Source: an uncultured Bacteroidales bacterium (GTDB lineage: Bacteria > Bacteroidota > Bacteroidia > Bacteroidales > Paludibacteraceae). Taken from it: DNA of 36,712 bases. The stretch spans positions 1 to 36,712 of the forward strand of contig CAIUTB010000018.1 in NCBI GenBank assembly GCA_903901975.1, in the 5' to 3' direction. Under the pieces are notes generated by a model. That model saw only the letters and a list, made by a program, of their open reading frames with translations. It made no database searches and had not been told where the DNA came from. Below, in pieces: positions 26,568-35,794 of this stretch. Both the position numbers and the translations under genes were made by a program. How positions within the stretch are numbered: the first letter of the stretch is position 1; each line of letters opens with the position of its first letter.

Positions 26568-26620
26568 GTTTGTAAAGTTATAAAGTATGTAAGTTTATAA
26601 AGTTCTGATAGAATATTGAA

Positions 26621-26647
26621 AGGCTTCACGTTTTGTGAGGTCTTTTT
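26621..26647 (+). terminator. Terminator of proS
   Basis: AGGCTTCAC (26621-26629), loop GTTTT, GTGAGGTCT (26635-26643) pairing over 9 bp with two G-U pairs, then four more T. It lies 54 nt after the proS stop. Confidence 0.6.
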
Positions 26648-26706
26648 ATACTAAAAAGGTATATGAGTGAAATAATATTTTTGTTTCTCAACTATAAAAA
26701 AATCAA

Positions 26707-27690
26707 ATGAAGGTGCTCTTTATTGGTGGAACAGGCGTGTTAAGCTCGGCTTGTTCAGAGTTGGCGATTAGCCGTGGTATGGATGTATTTCATCTGAACC
26801 GTGGGTTGAGTGCCAATATTCGGAATGTACAGGGAGCAAAAACCATTATCGCCGATATTCGAAATGTAGCCGAAACTGCCAAAGTCCTCGAAAATCAAGA
26901 ATTTGATGTAGTAATTGATTTTATAGCCTACGAACCGGAGCATATTTTGAACGATATTGTGCTGTTTTCAGCTAAAACCAAACAGTATATTTTTATTAGT
27001 TCGGCTTCGGCTTACGAAGTTCCGAAAGTGCTTCCGGTAACTGAAGAAACACCCTTGGATAATCCCTTTTGGGAATATTCCCGTAAAAAAATTGCTTGCG
27101 AACTTACATTGAAAGAAGCAGGCCTGAAAAGTGGTTTTCCATATACCATTATTCGTCCATCGCATACCTACGATAAAACAAAAATACCTGCTATTGGGGG
27201 TTTCACAGTTTTACACCGGATGATGAAGGGATTACCCGTCATACTCCCAGGCGATGGCACTTCGATTTGGACTCTTACATGGAATCTGGATTTTGCTGTG
27301 GGTTTGGTTGGGCTTTTTGGCAATCCAAATGCTATAGCTGAAGCTTTTCATATCACTTCTGACGAGTGGCTAACATGGAATCAAATTTACAACATTCTGG
27401 GTGCTGAGCTGGGCGTAAGTCCGGATATCGTTTATATTCCGTCTGATATTATTGTCCGTTACGATGCTGAAATAGGTGCCGGTTTGCTCGGCGATAAAGC
27501 CCAAAGCATGATTTTCGATAATTCCAAAATTAGAAAGTTTGTTCCCGATTTTAATCCACAGCTAAAATTCAGCGAAGGAGTCAAAGAAGTGATTAAGTGG
27601 TACAAAGAAAACACTTTAGAATTAGCTGTTGATAGTCACATCAATGAGTTTATGGATAGGATTATCGGGGATTTCAGGAAACTAGTCTGA
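26707..27690 (+). CDS. Extended SDR NAD-dependent epimerase/dehydratase-like protein
   Basis: A 327-residue Rossmann protein. The nucleotide-binding glycine motif is FIGGTGVLSS near 6-15, a serine-rich strand FISSASAYE comes near 96-104, and the active-site pair YSRKK (YxxxK) near 123-127; PYTIIRPSHTYD is the usual active-site strand. These place it among NAD-dependent epimerases and dehydratases acting on sugar nucleotides or related compounds. The substrate cannot be told. It is a single gene between the proS terminator and a convergent zinc-ribbon gene. Confidence 0.85.
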   Translation: MKVLFIGGTGVLSSACSELAISRGMDVFHLNRGLSANIRNVQGAKTIIADIRNVAETAKVLENQEFDVVIDFIAYEPEHILNDIVLFSAKTKQYIFISSASAYEVPKVLPVTEETPLDNPFWEYSRKKIACELTLKEAGLKSGFPYTIIRPSHTYDKTKIPAIGGFTVLHRMMKGLPVILPGDGTSIWTLTWNLDFAVGLVGLFGNPNAIAEAFHITSDEWLTWNQIYNILGAELGVSPDIVYIPSDIIVRYDAEIGAGLLGDKAQSMIFDNSKIRKFVPDFNPQLKFSEGVKEVIKWYKENTLELAVDSHINEFMDRIIGDFRKLV

Positions 27691-27778
27691 ATCAGAATTT
27701 CCAGAATTAATTTATACTGAAAATCCTATTTTTAGTACAATCGATACAACCACTTAGTTTGGCAATATTCTGTCAATT

Positions 27779-28003
27779 TTAATACTGTTTGGCATGACTT
27801 CCACCTTTGAGTCTTTTTGGTGAACCTGACCAGGAGCATCCGAGGCAATATAGTGTAGTCAGGTCAAAACCTTCCAGCGAATCAACCGGATTTATTGGAA
27901 TAACATTGTAATTTTCATCCACGTTTACCAGTACGGTGTCATGTTGCTCGTTTCGGACGTAGAAACGGTGAATATCGCATTGGGGACATCGGAGTTTTTT
28001 CAT
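27779..28003 (-). CDS. Small zinc-ribbon protein
   Basis: A 74-residue protein with two CxxC pairs, CPQC near residue 6 and CLGC near 53, the arrangement of a zinc ribbon; the middle is acidic (VLVNVDENYNVIPINPVDS). A single tetrahedral zinc site is expected. No family function is known to me. The gene is convergent with the SDR gene, and its own upstream gap (to 28324) contains only repeats, with no clear promoter. Confidence 0.7.
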   Translation of the reverse strand: MKKLRCPQCDIHRFYVRNEQHDTVLVNVDENYNVIPINPVDSLEGFDLTTLYCLGCSWSGSPKRLKGGSHAKQY

Positions 28004-28324
28004 TAGACATTATATAAGTTAGCATGTTTTTAAGAATGGAACGCGGATGGAACATTCCGACTTGTCTGTATACGCTAATTTAGCGGATGTAAAACGGATT
28101 TTATCTCGTCAAAGACGAGATGATAAAGACTTAGTTCTTTAAATCAGCCCCGATTTATCGGGGATAAAATCCTTTTATTAATCCGTATTTAGACATATTA
28201 TACCGTCAAGTCGGCATCTTCGATCAGCGGAAATCAGCTAAATCAGCGTTCATCCGCGTTCTTTTGATTTGTTTTAAAATATAAAATCCAATATGTCAGA
28301 CAAATACAACTTGTATAATGCCTA
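28004..28324. repeat. Repeat-rich gap between the zinc-ribbon and ftsE-like genes
   Basis: No gene is seen. ATCTCGTC-aaa-GACGAGAT at 28103-28121 and CCCCGAT-tt-ATCGGGG at 28148-28163 are perfect short palindromes. The stretch 28224-28262 (CGATCAGCGGAAATCAG and on) is made of near repeats of an ATCAGCG motif, a low-complexity type often found between genes in this phylum. Confidence 0.6.
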
Positions 28325-29044
28325 TTATTTATCCGTGCTATCTATTTCGGTTATTTCAAGTTCTTCAGCAGTCAAATCTTCCAACTTTTCGTTTTCACAA
28401 CGTAACACGCGTCCGGGAAATTTTTCAGGCCAAGTAAGATTATGCGTAGCCATCAGCACCGTCGTACCCGACTGACATATTGTATAAAGGAGCTCTATCA
28501 ATTCATTGCCGGTAACTAAATCAAGATTTCCGGTCGGTTCGTCGGCAAGAATAATTTCGGGTGAATTGAGCAAAGCACGTGCTATAACAATGCGTTGTTG
28601 TTCGCCACCTGATAATTGATGAGGCATTTTATAAGCTTTAGTGCTCATTCCAACTTGTTCAAGCACATGGTTGATTCGTTCGTCAATAGCCAACTGGTCA
28701 GTCCAGTCAGTTGCTTTCAGCACAAATTCGAGGTTTTTATATACCGAACGGTCCGTCAGCAATTGAAAATCCTGAAATACAATACCAATTTTGCGACGGA
28801 GGTAGGGAACATCCTTATGATGATCTAGATTGCACAAATCATATCCAAGTACTACGGCTGAACCATTTACAACTGGTACATCGTGATACAATGACTTTAA
28901 AAGTGATGTTTTACCGCTACCAACTTTTCCAAGCAGATAAACAAATTCAGCTGATTGAACTTCGAGTTGCACATCCTTCAGTATCAACTCATCCTGCTGA
29001 TAAATATCAACATCACTATATTTAATCAATTGTTTCTTTTCCAT
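28325..29044 (-). CDS. ftsE: FtsE-like cell-division ABC ATPase
   Basis: A 239-residue ABC ATPase with a full set: Walker [11 protein letters not shown]-loop VFQDFQLL, signature LSGGEQQR, Walker B ILADEPTG and the switch histidine of ATHN. FtsE, with the membrane protein FtsX, controls septal peptidoglycan hydrolases at the inner membrane. The [10 protein letters not shown] form after Walker A and the [15 protein letters not shown] stretch agree with FtsE. No FtsX is adjacent, so a LolD- or SalX-like transporter ATPase remains possible. The C-terminal tail (from about 205) is acidic. hisIE lies upstream on the same strand, 68 nt away. Confidence 0.8.
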   Translation of the reverse strand: MEKKQLIKYSDVDIYQQDELILKDVQLEVQSAEFVYLLGKVGSGKTSLLKSLYHDVPVVNGSAVVLGYDLCNLDHHKDVPYLRRKIGIVFQDFQLLTDRSVYKNLEFVLKATDWTDQLAIDERINHVLEQVGMSTKAYKMPHQLSGGEQQRIVIARALLNSPEIILADEPTGNLDLVTGNELIELLYTICQSGTTVLMATHNLTWPEKFPGRVLRCENEKLEDLTAEELEITEIDSTDK

Positions 29045-29112
29045 AAAATACTAATTTTCAATTATTTAATTTCCAATTTCCAATTGATTAATTGGTAATT
29101 GAGAATTGGTAA

Positions 29113-29706
29113 TTATTTATGTCTTTTCTTTAATTCACGTGCCAAATCGTCCAGTGAATAACCTTTGGAGGTAAGCAAAACGATCAAGTGAAAAATCAAA
29201 TCGGAAGCTTCGTAAATAAAACCTTCTTCTGTGCCGTTTGTAGCTTCAATAACAGTTTCCACAGCTTCTTCACCCACTTTTTGAGCCATACGGTTCACTC
29301 CTTTTTTGAAAAGTGAAGTAGTGTATGAACCTTCCGGCATTTCGTTGAATCGTATAGTAATAAAGTCCTGAAGGTATTTCAGAAAAGCAACATCAGCTTC
29401 GTTTTTCTCACCCCAGCAAGTATCTGCACCAGTATGACAAACAGGTCCTACCGGTTTTACTTTTATCAGCAAAGTATCATTGTCACAATCAGATTTTATG
29501 GAAACCACATTCAAAAAGTTGCCACTCTCCTCCCCTTTTGTCCAAAGGCGGTTTTTGCTACGACTAAAAAAAGTCACCTGACCACTTTCCTGTGTTTTGG
29601 TCAACGCTTGCTCATTCATATATCCAAGCATCAACACTTTAGAGGTCATTTCATCCTGTATAATAGCAGGTACCAGTCCGTTTGACTTTTGAAAATCTAT
29701 ATTCAT
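29113..29706 (-). CDS. hisIE: Bifunctional phosphoribosyl-AMP cyclohydrolase / phosphoribosyl-ATP pyrophosphatase
   Basis: A 197-residue fusion catalysing the second and third steps of histidine synthesis. The N-terminal HisI part (1-105) has LMLGYMNEQAL-type and FFSRSKNRLWTKGEESGN blocks and the zinc/magnesium residues DCDNDT plus the cysteines of PVCHTG and DTCWG. The C-terminal HisE part (about 110-197) has GVNRMAQKVGEEAVETVIEA, the acidic helix that binds magnesium. Length is normal for HisIE. Other his genes are not in the window; it may be the last gene of a his operon upstream on the minus strand or stand alone. Confidence 0.95.
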   Translation of the reverse strand: MNIDFQKSNGLVPAIIQDEMTSKVLMLGYMNEQALTKTQESGQVTFFSRSKNRLWTKGEESGNFLNVVSIKSDCDNDTLLIKVKPVGPVCHTGADTCWGEKNEADVAFLKYLQDFITIRFNEMPEGSYTTSLFKKGVNRMAQKVGEEAVETVIEATNGTEEGFIYEASDLIFHLIVLLTSKGYSLDDLARELKKRHK

Positions 29707-29826
29707 TTTTCTTCAATTTTTTACTTATAGGTTTAATAGTTCGCGAAATTACAAAAAATCAGGGAATTGTAATTAAAAATGAAGGAAAATATCAATAATT
29801 CAAAAGCTGAATATCAAAATATTTAG

Positions 29827-29834
29827 TACTTTTG
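29827..29834 (+). promoter_or_regulatory. -7 box of the tRNA-Ser gene
   Basis: TACTTTTG matches TAnnTTTG and stands 17 nt before the tRNA, which fits a start near 29841. No good TTG is seen at -33. Confidence 0.5.
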
Positions 29835-29851
29835 TCGGACAAAAAATTATT

Positions 29852-29938
<87 letters not shown>

Positions 29939-29941
29939 CAG

Positions 29942-29966
29942 AAAGGCTGCCCAAAAGCAGCCTTTT
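29942..29966 (+). terminator. Terminator after tRNA-Ser
   Basis: AAAGGCTGC (29942-29950), loop CCAAAA, GCAGCCTTT (29957-29965) with a T after it. The 9-bp stem sits immediately after the tRNA and touches the end of the convergent GSCFA gene, so it can serve both directions. Confidence 0.7.
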
Positions 29967-30918
29967 ATTGTATTTTATCTTTCAGAAATGGATATTCTGT
30001 ACAGATTTTCATTTTTCGATTTTCTATATTTTTCTGAAATAGCAAAAATTCCTCCGAATTAGGTTGGAGTGGTCGATGTGACAAATCGGCATAAAGTTGC
30101 TCCAATTCTTTCTTTATCTTCAGCGTTTTATTGTCAAAATAAGTTTCCGAAAAGCGTTTCCATATATAATCCACAGCCACATCCGACGGGTGAAACATAT
30201 CAGAAGCATAAAAGCGGTAATCACGCAATTCGTCCATCTGAATTTCGTACGCAGGAAAATATTCTACGTTTTCGAATTGCTTTTGTAATTGTTCTATTGC
30301 CAATAATAAAATGCTTTTACTCACATTGTTTTCGTGCGCACCGTCCTTCCAATGACGAATAGGACTAACACTAAAAACCAGTTTCAATTTCGGAAATAAT
30401 TCCCGGAGTTTTGCAAAAAGTTTAGTATATAGACTTACAATTTCTTCAACCGTCAATCTACGACGAACAAAGTCATTTGCAGGTAATTTATGACAATTTG
30501 AAACTATATTGCCTGTCTTTTTTTCCTCAAAAACCCATGACGTACCAAATGTTATCAACAGAAAATCAGTTTTTTTCAAAAAATCACGAGCAGGGATGTA
30601 GCGTTCATTGATTTTGATCAGGCATTTTTCTGCTGTGATATCCGAAAACAGACTGCTTTGCGAAAAACTTTGCCACAAACCCCGATAGTCAAACAAATCA
30701 TTTTCAGTAAATGTCTTGTTTTCAATCAAAAGTTCAATACTTTTCTGAATCGAAACCGGATTATAAAGTACCCCAAATGGATTAATAATGGTATCAAACC
30801 ACACTTCCTCCATTTTTTTCCCTATATTCTGAGCAAAACACGAACCTAAGGTCATGATTTTGTCCTCATAATCGATTTTTAATTTTGAAACCGGAATTTC
30901 AACTTTTGTTTGAAACAT
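29965..30918 (-). CDS. GSCFA-domain protein
   Basis: A 317-residue protein named for its LGSCFAQNIG block near residue 24; the flanking NPFGVLYNP segment is also typical of GSCFA (PF08885), a SGNH-like esterase group common in Bacteroidota. A late MFHPSD histidine block supports an SGNH-type hydrolase. I take the ATG at 30916-30918 (MFQTKVEIP) rather than the frame opening at 30945. The substrate is not known, and there is no signal peptide. The POT transporter gene lies upstream on the same strand and ends about 66 nt away, with a palindromic repeat between the two. Confidence 0.85.
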   Translation of the reverse strand: MFQTKVEIPVSKLKIDYEDKIMTLGSCFAQNIGKKMEEVWFDTIINPFGVLYNPVSIQKSIELLIENKTFTENDLFDYRGLWQSFSQSSLFSDITAEKCLIKINERYIPARDFLKKTDFLLITFGTSWVFEEKKTGNIVSNCHKLPANDFVRRRLTVEEIVSLYTKLFAKLRELFPKLKLVFSVSPIRHWKDGAHENNVSKSILLLAIEQLQKQFENVEYFPAYEIQMDELRDYRFYASDMFHPSDVAVDYIWKRFSETYFDNKTLKIKKELEQLYADLSHRPLQPNSEEFLLFQKNIENRKMKICTEYPFLKDKIQ

Positions 30919-30950
30919 ATTAAAAAAACTAGATATTACTAACAAGAATT

Positions 30951-30972
30951 CCCCTCTCCACTTGGAGAGGGG
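30951..30972. repeat. 10-bp palindrome between the GSCFA and POT genes
   Basis: CCCCTCTCCA (30951-30960), 2-nt centre CT, TGGAGAGGGG (30963-30972), with a further GGTTAGGGGTGAGG-like tail to 30983. Such C-rich palindromes are common intergenic repeats in Bacteroidota and may end the transporter transcript. Confidence 0.6.
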
Positions 30973-30984
30973 TTAGGGGTGAGG

Positions 30985-32514
30985 TCATTTAGTAATTCTT
31001 TCCAACCATTTCAACATGCCAATCATGGTGAACATGGAAATAGAACATGCTCCAACAAAAATCAACCATGTCATTGATACCGGAATACTCTTATAAAAAA
31101 TAGCACCTATAAACAACAATTGATTTCCAACCGCTGTTGCACCAAGCCAGCATCCCTGCATAATTCCCTGATACTTCGGAGGTGCCACTTTGGAAACAAA
31201 CGAAATACCCATCGGACTAATAAACAATTCGGCAATAGTGAGAATCAAATATGTTCCAATCAGTAAAAATGGTGTAACACGTTGTGCATCGGGCAAACCA
31301 CCCATTTCCGTAATAACAGATTTGGCAGGCAAACCCATTGAACCCAAAGACATAGTTACATAGGCCAGTGCAGCTATTCCCATCCCGATTGCAATTTTCT
31401 TAGGCGTTGATGGCTCAATTCCTTTTGCCCTCAAAAATCCAAAAAGTGACATAATAACCGGCGTAAGCAAAACAACAAAAATTGGATTGATAGACTGGAA
31501 AATTTCAGCACCCTGAATGGTGGTAAAACCTAAATCGACCACTATACCGCTTAGATTAATGTAATCTTTAGCAAAATAAGTTAGTGTCAATCCGTTTTGA
31601 TGAAATGAAAACCAAAAGAAGATAACCACACCAAATACAGCAAAAAGAGCATAAAGTCGTTGTTTTATTTCCGCTACGTCCATTTCCACATTAGAGGAAG
31701 AAGATTTTTCAGAAATATCTTTTGGATTTGGGAAACTCTTCTTATTTATCAGGTAAACTACCAACGAAATAAGCATAGCACCGATGGCAATTGCAAATGC
31801 ATAATGAAAACCGGTGGCAAACAAATTTAAATATTCTTTGGAAAAAGCGGTTAAATCAGTTCCTGAGTAACCAACATTTGTTGCAAGGTCGTGCAAACGC
31901 GTTGCTGCATCGGTCGAAAGCGTGCCTTTAAGCTGTTCATGACAAAGTGCCGGAAGATCTGAGTTATAGGCAAATCCATGCGATTTAAGCCACCAGTTGC
32001 GCATTCCCACAGCAGCAAAAGGGGCAAAAATGGCACCCACATTAATAAACATGTAAAATAATGAGAAACCACTGTCGCGCTGACCGGAATATTCTTCGTT
32101 ATCATACATTTGTCCTACAAGCGCCTGTAAATTGCCCTTAAAAAGCCCGTTTCCGAAAGCAATTACAAATAATCCGGCACAGGTCATTGCCAGATATATT
32201 CCAAATGAGCCTGCAGGTACCGGAGTAGGTGTTGGGATTGCAATCATCAGATAACCCACAGCCATCAAAATCAATCCAATCAGAATGATTCCTTTGTAAT
32301 TTCGCGTTTTGTCGGCAATCAAGCCACCTACAAATGCCAGAATATAAATGGAAAAATAGAAGATAGAATAAATTATTCCAGCTTTAGTTTCGTCCAATCC
32401 GAATTTCGACATAAGAAACAAGGTGAGAATCGCCATCATGGTATAAAAACCAAAGCGTTCGCCCATATTGGCAAATGAAGCTGCCAAAAGGCCTTTAGGA
32501 TGTTTTTTGAACAT
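30985..32514 (-). CDS. POT/PTR family proton-coupled peptide transporter
   Basis: A 509-residue multi-spanning transporter (about 13-14 hydrophobic segments) of the POT family, which imports di- and tripeptides with protons. The N-terminal signature ANMGERFGFYTMMAIL matches the ExxERFxxY proton-coupling motif of TM1, although the first acidic residue is replaced here. Other POT blocks are seen: LFISPMGISFVSKVAPP near 440-456 and FSFHQNGLTLTYF. A loop of about 100 residues in the middle (around 185-275) is soluble and charged. It stands alone, between the GSCFA gene and the receiver/PEP-binding gene, both on the same strand. Confidence 0.9.
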   Translation of the reverse strand: MFKKHPKGLLAASFANMGERFGFYTMMAILTLFLMSKFGLDETKAGIIYSIFYFSIYILAFVGGLIADKTRNYKGIILIGLILMAVGYLMIAIPTPTPVPAGSFGIYLAMTCAGLFVIAFGNGLFKGNLQALVGQMYDNEEYSGQRDSGFSLFYMFINVGAIFAPFAAVGMRNWWLKSHGFAYNSDLPALCHEQLKGTLSTDAATRLHDLATNVGYSGTDLTAFSKEYLNLFATGFHYAFAIAIGAMLISLVVYLINKKSFPNPKDISEKSSSSNVEMDVAEIKQRLYALFAVFGVVIFFWFSFHQNGLTLTYFAKDYINLSGIVVDLGFTTIQGAEIFQSINPIFVVLLTPVIMSLFGFLRAKGIEPSTPKKIAIGMGIAALAYVTMSLGSMGLPAKSVITEMGGLPDAQRVTPFLLIGTYLILTIAELFISPMGISFVSKVAPPKYQGIMQGCWLGATAVGNQLLFIGAIFYKSIPVSMTWLIFVGACSISMFTMIGMLKWLERITK

Positions 32515-32524
32515 AATTTTAATG

Positions 32525-32591
32525 TGTTGATTTGATGATGTGTTGATTTGATGATATGTTGATTTGATAATTTGATGATATGTTGATGTGG
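32525..32591. repeat. 16-bp tandem repeat (TGTTGATTTGATGATA-like)
   Basis: Copies begin at 32525, 32541 and 32557, with a weaker one at 32581, in the 5' region of the POT gene. It passes directly into the heptamer array. No function is apparent. Confidence 0.65.
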
Positions 32592-32592
32592 T

Positions 32593-32645
32593 GCTTACTG
32601 CTTACTGCTTACTGCTTACTGCTTACTGCTTACTGCTTACTGCTT
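32593..32645. repeat. Heptamer tandem array (GCTTACT)7 crossing a stop codon
   Basis: Seven full copies of GCTTACT (32593-32641) and a partial GCTT. The minus-strand gene ends inside the array (stop at 32623-32625), so its last residues (VSSKQ) are encoded by the repeat. The unit is not a multiple of three, so a change in copy number would move the stop. Confidence 0.85.
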
Positions 32646-35601
32646 TTAAAACCACTCCCCTATTTTTCCGTCCGTCCACTTTCATGATAATTGGCTTTTC
32701 GAACCGGATATGACGTATAAATTCCGACTCATATTCAGCCGGTTGGGCGTTCAGATAGTCTGTGTCGTATGTTCCGTCACCCAAAAATGGATTAATGGTG
32801 AAATATGCCACATCAAATGAAGTCAGATTCTGAAAAAAGTGAGTTCCCTGACTTGGATCAACCCGATAATTTGCCAAACCTGACTCCACAATCAGTCTTG
32901 CATGGCTGATATTCGACCACTTTACAGGAATTCCAAGCCACGGATCGGCAGAACCCCAACGGCCGGGACCTACAAGTATGTAATGTCGGTTTTCAGTTAT
33001 AAGCTGACGGTTTATTTTCTCAATTTCCGAAGCAATCAACTGATTTTTAGCTGCATTAAAAGCATCGGGTTTTACATAAACTAAATCGTATAAATCAGTT
33101 GTAATACCATGTCCCAACGCACTTTTACTGGTAATGATAGCATTTTCTTCCGGTATTAAGCCAATATCTTCATGAATCATTTCTTTATTGTCAACAATCG
33201 GTCGGATTTGCAATAAATAGAAAGTATGTTGTTTAGCTGGCGAATAATCCAGATTTACAGCAAATTCAATTTCAATGGGCCTGCCCATTTCAGATTGAGC
33301 AATTTTTAGCACTTCTTTCAGAATATCGGCCAATGGAAATACATTGTGCTGCAATACGTTAGCAAATGTTATCAATTTTCGACCACCTTCATAAATGCTG
33401 TCGTATATCACTCTATCCTGAACATTATAAGTTGAAGCAATATAGCGCAAGGTACCATCTTTCCCGGCATCGCTCACATTGATTTTCAACAAATTAAAGC
33501 CATCGTCAACCTGAGGAATAAACTGAGTCTGGCTTAAATCCAGTGCATTAAAATATGTTTGCGTTTCACGCAAAGCAAAATCCACATTACTGGTTTGTAA
33601 TATATTATTCGGATAAGCGGGTGAAAAGCGCAAACTCATGCCACCGTCCATAATGTATTTTCCTAAACCCATAGCCACATTGGCAATACCTTCTTCAGGT
33701 TTTTCAGCACCAATCGGATAATAATTCAACGAGCGTGCAACTCCGGAAAATGAAGGATAATATCTTGTCCCATAGGTATTTCCACAAATCTCCTGAAGTA
33801 CGATAGCCATTTTTTCTTCATCAATAATATTTTTGGTGGCTGTCATATAGGCTTTGCTGTCTCGATAAAAAACAGAAGCATACACAGCTTTAATAGCTTC
33901 AGTAATCATCAACAACATTTGCGTTTTGCTTTCAGCATCAAAAGGAACCATATAGGTTGAATAAATGCCTGCAAACGGCTGATAATGTGAATCTTCCAGC
34001 AGACTGGATGAGCGAACGGCAATCGGAGAGTTGATTACTCCTACAAAAGCGTGTAAGTCGGCAATTAATTGATGAGGAATACGAGCTTTCAGGAAATGTG
34101 CGAGAATTTCAGCATCGTCAATATCAGATAATGCAATTGGATAGAGCTTATTAAGCTCCATAAATTCAGCAAAAATATCCGTACATAAAACCACCGTTTT
34201 TGGAATCATTACCTGAGCATTCTCAAATTGTTCGAGGCTTTCATTTCGCTTTATCATGGCATCAATAAAAGCCAGACCACGTCCTTTTCCACCCAACGAA
34301 CCATCGCCAATGCGGGCAAAATTTGAATACTGATCGAACCTGTCACGCTGAAAAACAGCTACAATACCACGGTTTTTCACTTTCCGGTAATGAACAATGG
34401 CATCAAAAATAATTTCACGAACTTTAGTCAAATCACTAGCCACATCTTTATCAACATTAATGTTTTTCAGAAATTCTGCCAGCGGAAACATGGCCCGTGA
34501 ATATAACCAACGTGAAATATTATTCCGGGAAACATGGTAATAAAGCGATTCGTCGCTAATAGTGAAAATGCTTTCCTGTAGGCCACGTAAATTCTGAATT
34601 CTTGCTTCTTCTTCGTCCGTAACCGGATTGATAAACACAAAATCACCAAAACCAAAGTTTTTCGCAATTTTTTCCCGCAATTCCATCAACAATGTTTTCG
34701 ACATTTTATTCAAAAATGCAGCCTTCACTTTATCAGCCCCTTCGTGATTAGAAGCTTCTGTAGACACACAAATGAGGGGAATATGCGTATCCTGTTTACG
34801 AATTTCAGCACAAAGATTTATACCGGCAGTCTTATTTTTCACACCATTTTGCAGATAACTCACATCGGTTATCACACCCAGCATATTTTGCTTGTATTTT
34901 TCGTAAATAACCATTCCTTCTTCGTACGACCGTGCCAGCAAAATTTTCGGACGACCACGCATACGAAGCATTTGTTCGTGTTCATTCAACGCTTCGGTCA
35001 TAAACGAGCGGCTTTGTTTAAACACATATTTGTAAAGGTGTGGGACAATGGACGAATACCACCGGATAGAATCCTCAACGAATAATATTACCTGAACGCC
35101 AACCTCTTCCACGTCTTCCTCCACATTCATGCGGTCTTCAATCAACTTAATGATAGCCAGCAAAATATCCGAATTACCTAACCAGCTGAACACATAATCG
35201 ATGGCACTTACATCCTCGTTGGCAATACGTTGCGATACCGATTTTGAAAACGGAGTGAGTACCACAATTGGAATATCCGGAAATTGTTTTTTTACACGCT
35301 TAGCCCATTCAAATGGATTGATACTGTCGCCGCTGGGCATGGAGATGATCAGTTCAAATTTGCGTTCGTTGAGCAGTGTATTGGCTTCTTCTTCGTTCGA
35401 AACCAGCGTAAAACGGGGTGGATAACGCAGATTAAGCGAAGTATATTCATTGAAAATCAATTCATCAATTCGCCCATCTTCCTCCAACACAAAAGCGTCG
35501 TACTTACTGGCATACAACAGAATATTGTAAATCCGGTGTGTCATCAGATTTGCAAAAGACGTATCCTTAAAGTAAAGTTTTTTAATACTGGGCGTGTTCA
35601 T
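32623..35601 (-). CDS. Receiver-domain and PEP/pyruvate-binding (PPDK_N) fusion protein
   Basis: A 992-residue cytoplasmic protein. Residues 60-160 form a receiver-like fold that lacks the phospho-acceptor aspartate (LIISMPSG in its place). Residues 168-300 form a second receiver with the acidic pair E176-D177 and an aspartate, D246, in GVITDVSY, so only this one looks phosphorylatable. From about 432 (IGDGSLGGKGRGLAFI) runs the ATP-grasp domain of PEP synthases, including AVRSSSLLEDS and QEICGN blocks. The phosphohistidine swivel (GGxTSH) and the PEP-binding TIM barrel of true PEP synthase are absent, so it does not make PEP alone. A regulatory or phosphotransfer role is more likely. The C-terminus is set by the heptamer array. 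Confidence 0.85.
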   Translation of the reverse strand: MNTPSIKKLYFKDTSFANLMTHRIYNILLYASKYDAFVLEEDGRIDELIFNEYTSLNLRYPPRFTLVSNEEEANTLLNERKFELIISMPSGDSINPFEWAKRVKKQFPDIPIVVLTPFSKSVSQRIANEDVSAIDYVFSWLGNSDILLAIIKLIEDRMNVEEDVEEVGVQVILFVEDSIRWYSSIVPHLYKYVFKQSRSFMTEALNEHEQMLRMRGRPKILLARSYEEGMVIYEKYKQNMLGVITDVSYLQNGVKNKTAGINLCAEIRKQDTHIPLICVSTEASNHEGADKVKAAFLNKMSKTLLMELREKIAKNFGFGDFVFINPVTDEEEARIQNLRGLQESIFTISDESLYYHVSRNNISRWLYSRAMFPLAEFLKNINVDKDVASDLTKVREIIFDAIVHYRKVKNRGIVAVFQRDRFDQYSNFARIGDGSLGGKGRGLAFIDAMIKRNESLEQFENAQVMIPKTVVLCTDIFAEFMELNKLYPIALSDIDDAEILAHFLKARIPHQLIADLHAFVGVINSPIAVRSSSLLEDSHYQPFAGIYSTYMVPFDAESKTQMLLMITEAIKAVYASVFYRDSKAYMTATKNIIDEEKMAIVLQEICGNTYGTRYYPSFSGVARSLNYYPIGAEKPEEGIANVAMGLGKYIMDGGMSLRFSPAYPNNILQTSNVDFALRETQTYFNALDLSQTQFIPQVDDGFNLLKINVSDAGKDGTLRYIASTYNVQDRVIYDSIYEGGRKLITFANVLQHNVFPLADILKEVLKIAQSEMGRPIEIEFAVNLDYSPAKQHTFYLLQIRPIVDNKEMIHEDIGLIPEENAIITSKSALGHGITTDLYDLVYVKPDAFNAAKNQLIASEIEKINRQLITENRHYILVGPGRWGSADPWLGIPVKWSNISHARLIVESGLANYRVDPSQGTHFFQNLTSFDVAYFTINPFLGDGTYDTDYLNAQPAEYESEFIRHIRFEKPIIMKVDGRKNRGVVLKAVSSKQ

Positions 35602-35766
35602 TGTAAATGTATAATTAATAATTCACAATTCATAATTATTAAAATGTCTGAACAAAATTAATAAAAAGATTGAAATATCGGGTAATTATACAAAAATATT
35701 CAATAATCATAGTAGTAGGTGGCTGCTAATAAATCTCTGATTAATTTTTTATTCTAAAAGATTATT

Positions 35767-35774
35767 TACTTTTG
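35767..35774 (+). promoter_or_regulatory. Candidate -7 box for the NlpC/P60 lipoprotein gene
   Basis: TACTTTTG matches TAnnTTTG, 20 nt before the start codon, implying a very short leader. The -33 position holds only TTT. Confidence 0.45.
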
Positions 35775-35794
35775 CATTAGATTTATTCAACGAA

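Noticed and set aside
28293-28475. Plus-strand open frame overlapping the ftsE 3' end
   Set aside because: It is low complexity, has no motif and overlaps a clear ABC ATPase.
32593-32645. CRISPR-like array
   Set aside because: Units are 7 bp and contiguous with no spacers; there are no cas genes in the window.
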